A DNA stretch of 64,000 nt from Alkalimonas collagenimarina (lineage in GTDB: Bacteria > Pseudomonadota > Gammaproteobacteria > Enterobacterales > Alteromonadaceae), in NCBI RefSeq assembly GCF_030717845.1, contig NZ_JAUZVZ010000004.1, forward strand, positions 143,071 to 207,070. Reading direction: 5' to 3'. Position 1 is the stretch's first letter. Every line of letters begins with the position of its first letter. The position numbers were made by a program, and so were the translations under genes. Under the pieces are notes generated by a model. That model was not told where the DNA came from. It saw only the letters and a list, made by a program, of their open reading frames with translations, and made no database searches. Shown in pieces: positions 1 through 9,179 of this stretch.

Positions 1-540
1 GTCGATGGTCCCCGGATCCTCACGGTGCTCGCTCAGGCACAACAACAACAGATAAAGTTGGCCATCGATATCAATGTCCGGCTTAATGCAGTATCCGATG
101 TTAGCAAGTACCGAGAATTGTTGCTCACCATCATTGCGCAAAGCCAGTTCATTAAAGCCAGCGATGAAGATTTAAACTTGCTCTGGCCAGAATATTCTAC
201 CTCTGAAGCTCTGGCAACACTGCAACAGCTGGCCCCTAACGCACTCATCGCTCTGACTGAAGGAGAGCAAGGTGCCAGCATTTACTGGCAGCAGCATCGA
301 GCCCAACGGCCTGTTATTAAAGCTGAGCCTTTTGTCGATACTGTTGGTGCTGGTGATACTTTTTGGGCCAACTTACTAGTCGCCCTGCTCAGGTTAGGCT
401 TGCCTACACCATCGGAGATTAACCCGGAACAACTTAGCCAATGCCTGCATCGTGCCATGCTGGCAGCCAGTCTAAATATTGCTCAGGCGGGCTGTCAGCC
501 ACCGGATCAAGCCAGACTGGATCACACTATGCAAAGCTGA
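1..540 (+). CDS. PfkB-family carbohydrate kinase (fructokinase-like), 5' truncated by window edge
   Basis: The reading frame is open from base 1 and ends at TGA 538-540, so only the C-terminal 179 residues are present. The PfkB (ribokinase/fructokinase) signature is clear: DTVGAGDTFWANLL near the end holds the GAGD anion hole and catalytic Asp, and an AIDINVR stretch resembles the family's D-x-N-x-R sugar/phosphate segment. The family transfers the ATP gamma-phosphate to a sugar, often fructose, in the cytoplasm. A GTG at 25 is an internal codon, not the start. The substrate cannot be assigned without the N-terminal half. The gene converges on the glycosyltransferase that follows on the other strand. 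Confidence 0.85.
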   Translation, partial: VDGPRILTVLAQAQQQQIKLAIDINVRLNAVSDVSKYRELLLTIIAQSQFIKASDEDLNLLWPEYSTSEALATLQQLAPNALIALTEGEQGASIYWQQHRAQRPVIKAEPFVDTVGAGDTFWANLLVALLRLGLPTPSEINPEQLSQCLHRAMLAASLNIAQAGCQPPDQARLDHTMQS

Positions 541-597
541 GATATATCATAGAGGGCGCAATGATGCGCTCCTGCATGAAAAAGTGCACAGATCTGT

Positions 598-1845
598 CTA
601 GCCAGGAACCATCAATTGCTGCAACTTGGTTTTTGCTTCAATCCACTGCCCCATAAACTTGGTGCTGCGGTAAGCATGGTGGCGTAACATTAAACCAGTG
701 AAGTTCGCTTGCCGATGCGCAGCAAGCTCCGCTTGCACGTGCTGCAACTGCAGCCAGATCCGCGTGCTATGCTTTGCACCATCAAACCGCTGCCAGACAG
801 ACGTCAACCCCAGTTGCTGAGCCTCATTCCAGCGCGCTTCGTCTTGGTACAAACCAACGGCAGCCGCGATAAAGTCGTCATCGCCGGTAGCAATAGCGCC
901 GGGCCAATGATTGTCGGACAGCATGCCTTCGGCACCAATGGGGGTGGTGATACTGGGTGTGCCACACACCATAGCTTCCAGCAACTTGCCTTTTAAACCA
1001 GCACCAAAAGCCAGTGGCGCCAGACAAAGCCGTGCCTGTTTCATCACCGCCACCGCATCGCTGGCCCAGCCTTTCACCAGAAACCCTTGTTTGGCGTTAT
1101 ACAAAGCCGTGGCTTTAGGTGGTGGGTAGGCGCCATAAATATGCAGCTCAGCCTGTGGTACTTGTTGGCGTATTGCAGGCCATAATTGCTTGAGCCAGAG
1201 CACTGAATGCCAATTGGGCGCATGGCGAAAATTACCGATGGCAATAAAGTGCTGCCGTTGCTGAAAACCTGCAGGCTCGGACGATGGTGACTCTTCGAGC
1301 AAAAAAGGGCAGTAACACAACAGGTCAGCAGGCACCTTGAAGTGCTGTTGCAACAGCTGCATTTCAAACTCGGAAATGACCAAGGTCAGATCGCAGCGGT
1401 AAATCGCTGCGATTTCACGTTGCGCCAGCTCGGAATTAAGCAAGCCATTATCCAGCTCCCTGCCCTGCTTTACCGCCTGTTCCCGTGCGTGGCGCAGCGC
1501 ATGCACATCTTCCATATCTAAAATGCGCATGGCATCCGGGCAGGCCTGTTCAACCCGCCAGCCATATTGTTCTTCCAGCATAAAGCGATCGAAGATGACC
1601 GCCTGAGGCGCTTGATCTGCCAACCACTCATCAAAACTATGGTGGTTCAGCTCCACACTGTGTTCCACCACATCAAGCGTAGATAAATCGAACCGATGCG
1701 GACTTTTCTCTGCCGCACTGGCAAAAATAACCTGCCAGCCCTGCTGTCGATACAAGCGAATGAGGCTGAGCATACGACTGCCTGCTGCCGATGAGTTCGG
1801 CTCTGGCCAGACATAGCCAATGATAATGAGTAATGGCTGAGCCAT
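598..1845 (-). CDS. Glycosyltransferase, GT4/group 1 type
   Basis: This 415-residue protein begins MAQPLLIIIGYVWPEPNSSA, a typical first beta strand and loop of a GT-B fold. Near residues 285-320 it carries FGAGLKGKLLEAMVCGTPSI, the E-x-(7)-type nucleotide-sugar motif with EAMxCGTP found in family GT4. It should transfer a sugar from an NDP-sugar to a glycan, lipid or protein acceptor in the cytoplasm; donor and acceptor are unknown. The frame is open to an ATG at 1920, but the extra 25 residues do not look like a conserved N-terminus, so I place the start at 1845. No strong Shine-Dalgarno sequence decides it. It is transcribed alone, divergent from gdhA. Confidence 0.8.
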   Translation of the reverse strand: MAQPLLIIIGYVWPEPNSSAAGSRMLSLIRLYRQQGWQVIFASAAEKSPHRFDLSTLDVVEHSVELNHHSFDEWLADQAPQAVIFDRFMLEEQYGWRVEQACPDAMRILDMEDVHALRHAREQAVKQGRELDNGLLNSELAQREIAAIYRCDLTLVISEFEMQLLQQHFKVPADLLCYCPFLLEESPSSEPAGFQQRQHFIAIGNFRHAPNWHSVLWLKQLWPAIRQQVPQAELHIYGAYPPPKATALYNAKQGFLVKGWASDAVAVMKQARLCLAPLAFGAGLKGKLLEAMVCGTPSITTPIGAEGMLSDNHWPGAIATGDDDFIAAAVGLYQDEARWNEAQQLGLTSVWQRFDGAKHSTRIWLQLQHVQAELAAHRQANFTGLMLRHHAYRSTKFMGQWIEAKTKLQQLMVPG

Positions 1846-2006
1846 AGGAAGATCACTCTGATTGGATGCACGCAACAAGATAGCGATCATACCAAAGCAG
1901 CCCACCATTCGATAGCACAAAGCCAGTGAACCAAGACTTTCAATTGACGTAGATAAGGACTGTCGTTCAGTATGTTCAATTCTAGTTGAAGTGACGCAGG
2001 CAATTT

Positions 2007-3359
2007 ATGACGTATATTCATGACACCATGACAAAGTTACAACAAAGCAGCCCGGCACAAACTGAGTTTTATCAAGCGGTTGAAGAAGTGCTTAGCTCAA
2101 TAGCTCCTATCCTGGAGCACAATGATCGCTACCATCACCACGCCATTATCGAGCGAATGGTCGAGCCAGAACGGCAAATTATGTTTCGGGTCGCCTGGGT
2201 CGATGATCGCGGTCAGGTACAAGTCAATAAAGGCTATCGCGTTGAGTTTAACTCCGCACTTGGCCCTTACAAAGGCGGTCTGCGCTTTCATCCCAGTGTT
2301 AATGCTAGCATCATCAAGTTTCTGGGTTTCGAGCAGGTGTTTAAGAATGCCCTGACTGGCTTGGCGCTTGGCGGTGCTAAAGGCGGCGCCAACTTTGATC
2401 CGAAAGGTAAATCCGATGGTGAGATCATGCGGTTTTGTCAGGCCTATATGAACGAACTGTACCGTCATATCGGCCCAACGACCGATGTACCAGCCGGCGA
2501 TATAGGTGTCGGTTCCCGCGAAATAGGTTATCTTTTTGGTCAGTATAAAAAGCTGGTCAATCGTTTTGATGGCGTATTAACGGGTAAAAAGCGTGACTGG
2601 GGCGGCTCATTAATGCGTACCGAAGCCACCGGCTATGGCTGTGTGTATTTAGCGCAATATATGCTGGAAGATAACAAAGAACGGCTGGAGGGTAAGGTAT
2701 GCCTGGTCTCTGGTGCTGGTAATGTCGCCTTGCATGCCATTGAAAAATTACAGGAGCTCGGCGCTATCCCAGTCACCTGCTCTGATTCACAAGGCACCTT
2801 GTATCACAAAGATGGCATCGATTTGAGTTGCGTGCGTACCTTAAAAGCACAGCCGGATGCCAGCTTAGCTGACTACCTCACGACCCATAGCAACGCGCGC
2901 TTTATCCCACGTGATGAGTACCCTGCCGATGGCAATGCAGTCTGGCACTTTCCGGCTGATTTGGCCTTCCCTTGCGCCACGCAAAATGAACTAAGTGCAA
3001 CCGATGCCAAAGCATTAATAAACAATGGCTGCAAAGCGGTGATTGAGGGCGCCAATATGCCTTGCACCAAAGCGGCGATTGAGCAATTGCTTAAAGCCAA
3101 AGTTCTCTATGCCCCCGGAAAAGCCGCCAATGCTGGTGGTGTTGCGACCAGTCAGCTCGAGATGGCGCAAAATGCCAGTATGCAGCATTGGAGCTTTGAA
3201 GAGGTCGACGAGCGGCTCAAAGTTATCATGTGCAATATCTATCAATCTGCACATAACGCAGCTGCGGAGTTCGACCAACCCGGTAACCTGATGCTGGGCT
3301 CAAATATTGCGGGTTTTCGTCGGGTGGCCGATGCCATGATTGAGCAAGGTGTAGTATAA
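2007..3359 (+). CDS. gdhA: NADP-specific glutamate dehydrogenase
   Basis: This 450-residue protein matches the length of the hexameric NADP-dependent GDH family. It catalyses reductive amination of 2-oxoglutarate with ammonia to glutamate, a central cytoplasmic step in nitrogen assimilation. Visible signatures are GPYKGGLRFHPSV with the substrate-binding Lys (about residues 85-100), LALGGAKGGANFDPKGKS with the catalytic Lys (about 120-138), PAGDIGVGSREIGYLFG, and the Rossmann segment VSGAGNVALHA (about 234-245). A GCAGG lies about 7 bases before the ATG at 2007; a second Met at residue 8 is possible. It stands alone between divergent and convergent neighbours. Confidence 0.96.
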   Translation: MTYIHDTMTKLQQSSPAQTEFYQAVEEVLSSIAPILEHNDRYHHHAIIERMVEPERQIMFRVAWVDDRGQVQVNKGYRVEFNSALGPYKGGLRFHPSVNASIIKFLGFEQVFKNALTGLALGGAKGGANFDPKGKSDGEIMRFCQAYMNELYRHIGPTTDVPAGDIGVGSREIGYLFGQYKKLVNRFDGVLTGKKRDWGGSLMRTEATGYGCVYLAQYMLEDNKERLEGKVCLVSGAGNVALHAIEKLQELGAIPVTCSDSQGTLYHKDGIDLSCVRTLKAQPDASLADYLTTHSNARFIPRDEYPADGNAVWHFPADLAFPCATQNELSATDAKALINNGCKAVIEGANMPCTKAAIEQLLKAKVLYAPGKAANAGGVATSQLEMAQNASMQHWSFEEVDERLKVIMCNIYQSAHNAAAEFDQPGNLMLGSNIAGFRRVADAMIEQGVV

Positions 3360-3402
3360 AGTTGTGTGAGTGATTGCTGCCCCTAAGCATAACAATGTGG
3401 TT

Positions 3403-4140
3403 TTAGTCTCGCATCTGAATCGTTGTCAGGGCAGCTTCTATTTGATGCATCAGCTGCTCACTATCGGGCAGATCGGCACGCAATAAAAAATAGATATCAA
3501 CCTGGTGCAGGATACTATGATGGATAGCAGCCAATTCAACATCCTTTGCTTCCAATGTGGCGGTTTCTTTGTAGTTCAGCAAGTAGTCGCCCCGGTCCAG
3601 CAGCAAAGCATCAATACCAAGGGCATGTTGGTTTACTTCAACCACCTCGCGAACCACACCATAGCCAGGTTCCAGCATGTGCCGCATGCCACCATAGCTA
3701 AAGCCACTCATCAAAATCACCCTTGCATCATACAAATCACCAATCCGCCGCACAGGCGGGCGATCACCCAACCAAAAAGCGCTTAACTGCATGCTGCTGA
3801 CAGGCCGCTGGCTAATCCGGTACAAACTTTTATCTTTCAGTACCGATTTCATCACCACCGCAAAATCCAGCTCACCAACATTCAATAAATGGATCATGCG
3901 CCGATTGGGGTACTGATTAAAGGTATAGTCACGACCTATCGAAGTCATCACCTCCGCCACCAGATCAGCTAATACTCCCTCAACATGACCGTCTGCTGTT
4001 TGGTGATAAAATGGCGGGAAATGAATAAAACCCCAGTGCAATGGAGCTTCAGCAAAGGCTTTAGGCAGCAGAAAAATAAGACACAGTATCCCTGTTATAC
4101 TCTGTTTACATGCCTGCAGACATTTTTTCCCTGTGACCAT
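3403..4140 (-). CDS. Periplasmic substrate-binding protein, family 3 (amino-acid type)
   Basis: The 245-residue product starts with a signal peptide (Lys/Gln-rich start, then ITGILCLIFLLPKAFAEA, cleavage near residue 30). It continues with a type-II periplasmic binding fold: HWGFIHFPPFYHQTADGHVEGVLADLVAEV is a typical first lobe of family 3 solute-binding proteins (described here by its positions, residues 35-64). Such proteins bind amino acids or similar small polar ligands, either for an ABC transporter or as stand-alone sensory or remnant proteins. No permease or ATPase gene lies nearby, so a transport role is unproven. AAGGTGA sits 4-5 bases upstream of the ATG at 4140. It converges with gdhA, 43 bases apart, without an obvious terminator. 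Confidence 0.75.
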   Translation of the reverse strand: MVTGKKCLQACKQSITGILCLIFLLPKAFAEAPLHWGFIHFPPFYHQTADGHVEGVLADLVAEVMTSIGRDYTFNQYPNRRMIHLLNVGELDFAVVMKSVLKDKSLYRISQRPVSSMQLSAFWLGDRPPVRRIGDLYDARVILMSGFSYGGMRHMLEPGYGVVREVVEVNQHALGIDALLLDRGDYLLNYKETATLEAKDVELAAIHHSILHQVDIYFLLRADLPDSEQLMHQIEAALTTIQMRD

Positions 4141-4326
4141 GGTTCACCTTGGTTAGTGATGGATGACTGAGCGCAAGCTAAGACATTGTTCTGTATTATA
4201 CATCGGGTTAGCAAAGTGTAGTATAACGATGCAAAAGGAAGAAACTTTTCTCTCAAATCAACATTGAGTGACGTTGATGAACCACGTACACTATTGAGCA
4301 TAGTGAGCGGACAGAAGATGGTGTAC

Positions 4327-4869
4327 ATGGCAAAGTCTTTGGCAGAACAATTACTGGGTGCAGGCCTGGTGAATGAAAAAAAAGTGAAACAACTCAAGCG
4401 TGAAAAGCATCTACAGCGCAAACAAAACCCGAAAGGTGGTGCTGCTGAAACGGAGCAGCAAGCCCGGTTGAAACAACAACGTGATGAAGCCGCAGAACGC
4501 GATCGTGAGTTGAATCGCCAGCGCAAAGCAGAAGTAGACGCTAAAGCGATGAAAGCGCAAGCTCTGCAAATGCTGCAGCATAACCAGCAACCAGTCGATG
4601 GTGAGATCCGCTTCAACTTTACCGACCCGCGCAACAATAAAATCAAGTTTTTGTTTGTCAGTGATCAGGTACAAAAGCACCTGAGCTCAGCCAAACTGGC
4701 AATTTGCGCCTATGGGGAAGACTACTTCATCGTGCCTCGCCATGTGGCAGAAAAGGTCGCAGAGCGCTTTGCCGAATCCCTCATTTATCTGGCGGATGAA
4801 AGCCAACAACAACCAGAAGAGGATGACCCTTACAAGGACTTCCAAATTCCTGATGATTTGATGTGGTAG
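4327..4869 (+). CDS. YaiL-like DUF2058 nucleoid/ribosome-associated-type protein
   Basis: From ATG 4327 the 180-residue product begins MAKSLAEQLLGAGLVNEKKV and continues with a highly charged Lys/Gln/Arg/Glu-rich helical stretch (residues about 20-90). It ends in a compact domain with IRFNFTDPRNNKIKFLFVSD and an acidic C-terminus. This order matches the DUF2058 (YaiL) family of about 180 residues, whose molecular function is not established. Upstream in-frame starts exist (TTG 4264, ATG 4318), but the family N-terminus fits 4327. It is divergent from the solute-binding protein and is followed by an apparently independent signalling gene. Confidence 0.75.
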   Translation: MAKSLAEQLLGAGLVNEKKVKQLKREKHLQRKQNPKGGAAETEQQARLKQQRDEAAERDRELNRQRKAEVDAKAMKAQALQMLQHNQQPVDGEIRFNFTDPRNNKIKFLFVSDQVQKHLSSAKLAICAYGEDYFIVPRHVAEKVAERFAESLIYLADESQQQPEEDDPYKDFQIPDDLMW

Positions 4870-5009
4870 CCCCCGAAAAGACACAAACACGGACCTTGAG
4901 TCTATTCGGGATAATGGCACTGTACTTGAGCCCACAAAAGCATTCATTCAGCTCGGATGAGGTGCTATAGTTAACAATTGACCTTGCAATTATGTCGTGA
5001 TTCACTCAC

Positions 5010-5030
5010 ATTAAAGGCATTGGCTTTAAT
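5010..5030. repeat. Short inverted repeat upstream of the propeller GGDEF/EAL gene
   Basis: ATTAAAG (5010-5016) and CTTTAAT (5024-5030) form a perfect 7-base inverted repeat with a 7-base spacer, 28 bases before the start codon at 5058. It could be an operator or a weak leader hairpin. There is no U-run, so it is not a terminator. The function is inferred only from its position. Confidence 0.3.
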
Positions 5031-5057
5031 TGAATCTGGTGACTAACTGAGCCCTCG

Positions 5058-8000
5058 ATGACACTACTCTCAGGTCGTTGTTTGACCCTGACAATACTAC
5101 TACTGCTCTGGTCTTGTTCGTTAGGTGCCAGTGTGCAGCAAGTGTATCGTTTATCTCCTGATAACGGCCTGAGTCAAGGGGTCGTCAATCGGCTTAGCCT
5201 CGATCAGCATCAACAGTTGTGGTTAGCCACCGATGGTGGCTTGGATCGCTTTGATGGCTATCAGAGTCGTCAACTTCATCATGATTTACTGTCGCCAAAT
5301 ACTCCTGTTTACGATATCCAGTGGGTCAGCCCGACCCTGCTGCACATTGCCACCTTTAGTCAGGGTCTATTACAGCTGGATATCACCACTCAACAAGTAA
5401 GCCAGCTGCAACAAGTAGATACAGAACTGGATGATATCTTTGATGATGTAATTTATTTAATTCATGCCGCCAGTAATAATCAGGTCTACTATGCAGATTC
5501 TGCTGGTGTTTATATACAGCATGATGATGATTTTCATCAAGTATTTCAGCTGGATAGCAGTGACATTCACAAGCATTTCATAAGCGCGATACTGGACATT
5601 GAGCACTACTTACTGATAGCAACCAGCCAAGGGCTCTGGTTGCATGATACGCAAAAGCAACAAAGCTGGCAGTTGCATTACTTAAGCGCGCCAAACAGCG
5701 ATCAACACTACAGTAAATCCTTGTATTTGGATGAAGTATATCTTTACGTCGGTACCGTTGAAGGATTGTATGCCATCAAGCGCCATGATTTGTTGCAGTT
5801 GCCACAGGACGCAACAGAGATGGTAGTCGAAGCTGAGACACTTTTACACGAGGAGAATATCTGGCGTATCCGGGCTGCAGCGGATGCAATGGATACGCTG
5901 TTTCTTGCTACCAATAACGGACTGCTCGAGCTGAACACTACCTCTAAAAAGGCCACCATACTGTTTCAGCCCAGCCAGACACAACAGCCATTTTTCGATA
6001 ACAGCATTCTCGATTTTGTGCAGGATATACATGGCAACTTCTGGCTGGCTTCGCGTGGCGATGGAGCCTATTATTGGCAACCCTCCGCAAATGATTTTCT
6101 CAATATTCAAAACACAGCCTCAGCGACTCCGCTGAGCCATCCCTTTGTGTATAGTCTAGTGGCTGATGAACAGGCTTTATGGATCGGCAGCCAGAATGGT
6201 TTAAACCGCTATGATTTAACCCAGCAAACCACCGATTGGTTTTTGGTCAACCCCGATCAAAAAGCAGTGGAATCCTCATCGACCATCTACAGTATGGCTG
6301 CATTGTCGGATAACGACAGCTTATGGTTGATGACAGCTGAAGGTATTCAATTATTCAGCCGCGACCAGCAGCAACTTCTGGCCATGCCAGAAACGACACA
6401 GCACTTATTAGCACATACCCCTTACAGTATGGTGTTGGATGGCGTCGATAATTTATACCTGCATAATGAAGCTGGATTTTATCGCGTCTCTCCCCGGCTG
6501 GAGACAACAGCGCTCAGTCAATTGAGCGAACAACTAACACAAGACTACGCCAGTCACTGGGTTGGCATTCACCCCGCTGATGATTCACAACTACTGCTGT
6601 ACGATAATTTTACCTTATGGGCCTATCATCCCGACAGCCAGCAATTAGAGTCGCTGTATACACTGCCGAGGGGTTACCGCCAAAGCAGCGCATACATTGA
6701 AGGAATACAATTGCTTGGCGACAGCCTATGGTTGCTCTTTCAAGGGATAGGCCTCGTCGAATTAGATAGCATAAGCTATCAAACCAAACAGCAGCTATTT
6801 GGCAGCCAGGCTCTACCCACATCGACTCTGTACCAAATGCATCAAGATGATTTTGGTTACCTGTGGATGAGTAGCCATTCAGGCTTATGGCGCTATAACC
6901 CAAAAGTAGGTAGCTTTCGTCAATTTACCAGCCAACAGGGCCTTGCTTACAACGAGTTTAATGGCATGAGCAGTACCAAGCTTCGTGATGGTCGTCTGGC
7001 TTTTGGTTCATTAAAAGGGGTTAGCTTGCTTCATCCAGAAGCATTTCATCAAGTTGCGCTATCGTCACCTGAGGTGAAGTTTTCACATATTTCGCTGTTA
7101 TCCCGTAAATTGCCTGATTTATTACAACCTGCCGCGGATCATCAACTGACCTTAAAGCACGATGACTATGGCCTGCAAGTGCATATATCGACTTTCAACT
7201 ATCAACAACAATCGACTCGCTATTACTTTCAGCTCGATGGGCCAAGCAAAATCCCGGAATTTGCAACTCGTGAGTCGTATTTATTGCTACCACAACTATT
7301 AGCTGGTAACTACAAGTTAACGGTTAGAGCCTTTGATCCGGTGACCGAACAATACAGCCAAACAGCGACATTACGTTTTCAAGTCGAGTATGCTCCCTGG
7401 ACCAGCCCTCTCGCTAAACTTATTTACCTGGTACTTGCAGCCCTATCTATAACTGGTTGGCTCTACTGGCGCCATCAGCAAAAGCAGGTATTGCTACAAC
7501 AAAACAAGCAATTGCAACAATCACAGCAGCGCTTGCAACTGGCACTTGATATTGCCGATAGTGATGTCTGGAGCTGGCGGCATGCTAGCAATACCTTGCT
7601 GCATCCACAACGCCTGTATCTGATGACAGGCAGAAAAGACGAGGTAGAAGACTTTGAACACTACCTCGGTCGGATCCATCCAAACGATCAGGCTGACTAT
7701 CTTCATGGCTGGAAAGAGCTCTGTACTGGGTTAAATGATCACTTTCAGCAAACCTATCGGGTTCAGGATCACACCGGGAAATGGCACTGGTTTAAAGATA
7801 TAGGTAAAGTCACTCAAATGCAGCATGGAAAAGCGTTGCAAGTATCCGGTATTTACACCAACATTACGGCGCAAAAGCTAACTGAACAAGAGCTTGAGCA
7901 GCTGATCCATTACGATGGCTTGACGCAGTTGCCCAATAGAACCTTTTTACTGCAGCAGCTTGATGAGCAGATAGCAAACCACCCTGATACAGCATTTAGT

Positions 8001-9179
8001 TTGCTCTTCATTGATTTGGATCGCTTTAAACACATCAACGACTCCATGGGCCATGAACATGGCAACACCTTGCTTAAAGCCATAGCAGCTCGCCTGCAAA
8101 GCCAGGTTCATGCCGGTGATATGCTAGCTCACTTAGGCAGCGATGAGTTTGTCTTCCTGCTTGGGCATACCGATGCGCAGACCCTTGAGCACAAAGTTCA
8201 AACTTTGCAGGCGTTAATCGCCCAACCCGTCATGGTTGATCAACAATTGGTCAGCATCAGTTGTTCGGTTGGTATCGCATGCTATCCGGAGCATGGTAAT
8301 CGCGGCTACGATGTGTTGAAGTTTGCCGATATTGCCATGGCCTATGCCAAGCGTCATGGCGAGCTTGAGTTTGCTGTTTTTGAAAGCTACATGCCGGAGC
8401 GTACACGTCAAAAAATGCAGTTAGAGCACCAGCTGAAACAAGCCATTCAGCAGCAGCAACTGCAAAATTACTACCAACCTATAGTGGATAGCCTTAGTGG
8501 ACGTGCTATCGGCATTGAGCTACTGTTGCGCTGGAACAATCAAGGCCGTATGGTACCTCCTGATCAATTTATTCCTATGGCAGAAGAGTTGGATTTAATT
8601 GGTGAGCTTGCATGGAACTCATTGCAACGCGCCCTGCATGATTTGCAACGTATTCATCAGCAAGGCTACCCGCTGTACCTATCCGTCAACTTATCAGCCA
8701 GTCAGCTTAATTCTGATTTTTTAACCACCCGGCTAGCGGAGTTAATTGAACAAGGTGCTTTGGATCCAAGCTTTTTGCGGCTAGAGATTACCGAAACCGC
8801 TTTAATGCGAAACCGAATCCAAGCCAGCCACACCATGCATCAACTGAAGAAAATGGGCATCCAGCTGTATTTGGATGATTTTGGTACCGGATACTCCTCA
8901 TTGACGTATTTAAAAGATTTTCCGATCGACTTGATTAAAATCGATCGCAGTTTTGTCAGCGATCTTCAACCCGGTAGTCAAAATGCTATCCTCAATACCA
9001 TTATTGCGTTGGCACAGAATATGTCGCTGCCTTGTATTGCTGAGGGAGTGGAAACAGAGTACCAACTTAACTATCTGAAACAGCAGCAATGTCACCTGAT
9101 TCAGGGCTACTGGTATTCAGCTCCGATGCCGAAAAAGCGATTGCTTGAGTATTTAAGCTCTGAGCGCGGGGTCCTTTAA
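5058..9179 (+). CDS. Membrane sensor: periplasmic two-component propeller, Y_Y_Y, TM, PAS, GGDEF, EAL
   Basis: The 1373-residue protein starts with a signal peptide (residues 1-24). Many propeller repeats of the LWIGSQNGLNRYD type follow (about 30-660), then a Y_Y_Y-like beta domain (about 700-775) and a transmembrane helix (about 785-806). The cytoplasmic part is PAS_3-like (about 829-937), GGDEF (about 947-1110) and EAL (about 1125-1365). The GGDEF signature reads GSDEF (1027-1031) and its RxxD inhibitory site reads HAGD, so cyclase activity is doubtful. The EAL signature reads ELLLR (E1153), which keeps ExLxR, and EITE, DDFGTGYSS (about 1273) and EGVET are intact, so c-di-GMP phosphodiesterase activity is likely. 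The ligand sensed is unknown. Its stop codon overlaps that of the convergent histidine kinase gene. Confidence 0.92.
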   Translation: MTLLSGRCLTLTILLLLWSCSLGASVQQVYRLSPDNGLSQGVVNRLSLDQHQQLWLATDGGLDRFDGYQSRQLHHDLLSPNTPVYDIQWVSPTLLHIATFSQGLLQLDITTQQVSQLQQVDTELDDIFDDVIYLIHAASNNQVYYADSAGVYIQHDDDFHQVFQLDSSDIHKHFISAILDIEHYLLIATSQGLWLHDTQKQQSWQLHYLSAPNSDQHYSKSLYLDEVYLYVGTVEGLYAIKRHDLLQLPQDATEMVVEAETLLHEENIWRIRAAADAMDTLFLATNNGLLELNTTSKKATILFQPSQTQQPFFDNSILDFVQDIHGNFWLASRGDGAYYWQPSANDFLNIQNTASATPLSHPFVYSLVADEQALWIGSQNGLNRYDLTQQTTDWFLVNPDQKAVESSSTIYSMAALSDNDSLWLMTAEGIQLFSRDQQQLLAMPETTQHLLAHTPYSMVLDGVDNLYLHNEAGFYRVSPRLETTALSQLSEQLTQDYASHWVGIHPADDSQLLLYDNFTLWAYHPDSQQLESLYTLPRGYRQSSAYIEGIQLLGDSLWLLFQGIGLVELDSISYQTKQQLFGSQALPTSTLYQMHQDDFGYLWMSSHSGLWRYNPKVGSFRQFTSQQGLAYNEFNGMSSTKLRDGRLAFGSLKGVSLLHPEAFHQVALSSPEVKFSHISLLSRKLPDLLQPAADHQLTLKHDDYGLQVHISTFNYQQQSTRYYFQLDGPSKIPEFATRESYLLLPQLLAGNYKLTVRAFDPVTEQYSQTATLRFQVEYAPWTSPLAKLIYLVLAALSITGWLYWRHQQKQVLLQQNKQLQQSQQRLQLALDIADSDVWSWRHASNTLLHPQRLYLMTGRKDEVEDFEHYLGRIHPNDQADYLHGWKELCTGLNDHFQQTYRVQDHTGKWHWFKDIGKVTQMQHGKALQVSGIYTNITAQKLTEQELEQLIHYDGLTQLPNRTFLLQQLDEQIANHPDTAFSLLFIDLDRFKHINDSMGHEHGNTLLKAIAARLQSQVHAGDMLAHLGSDEFVFLLGHTDAQTLEHKVQTLQALIAQPVMVDQQLVSISCSVGIACYPEHGNRGYDVLKFADIAMAYAKRHGELEFAVFESYMPERTRQKMQLEHQLKQAIQQQQLQNYYQPIVDSLSGRAIGIELLLRWNNQGRMVPPDQFIPMAEELDLIGELAWNSLQRALHDLQRIHQQGYPLYLSVNLSASQLNSDFLTTRLAELIEQGALDPSFLRLEITETALMRNRIQASHTMHQLKKMGIQLYLDDFGTGYSSLTYLKDFPIDLIKIDRSFVSDLQPGSQNAILNTIIALAQNMSLPCIAEGVETEYQLNYLKQQQCHLIQGYWYSAPMPKKRLLEYLSSERGVL

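Noticed and set aside
552..572. Hairpin AGGGCGCA-ATGA-TGCGCTCCT after the PfkB kinase gene as a terminator
   Set aside because: The stem has a mismatch or wobble and there is no T-run on either strand.
1975..1990. Partial palindrome TTCAATTCTAGTTGAA upstream of gdhA as an operator
   Set aside because: Only 5-base arms are perfect in an AT-rich promoter region; chance cannot be excluded.
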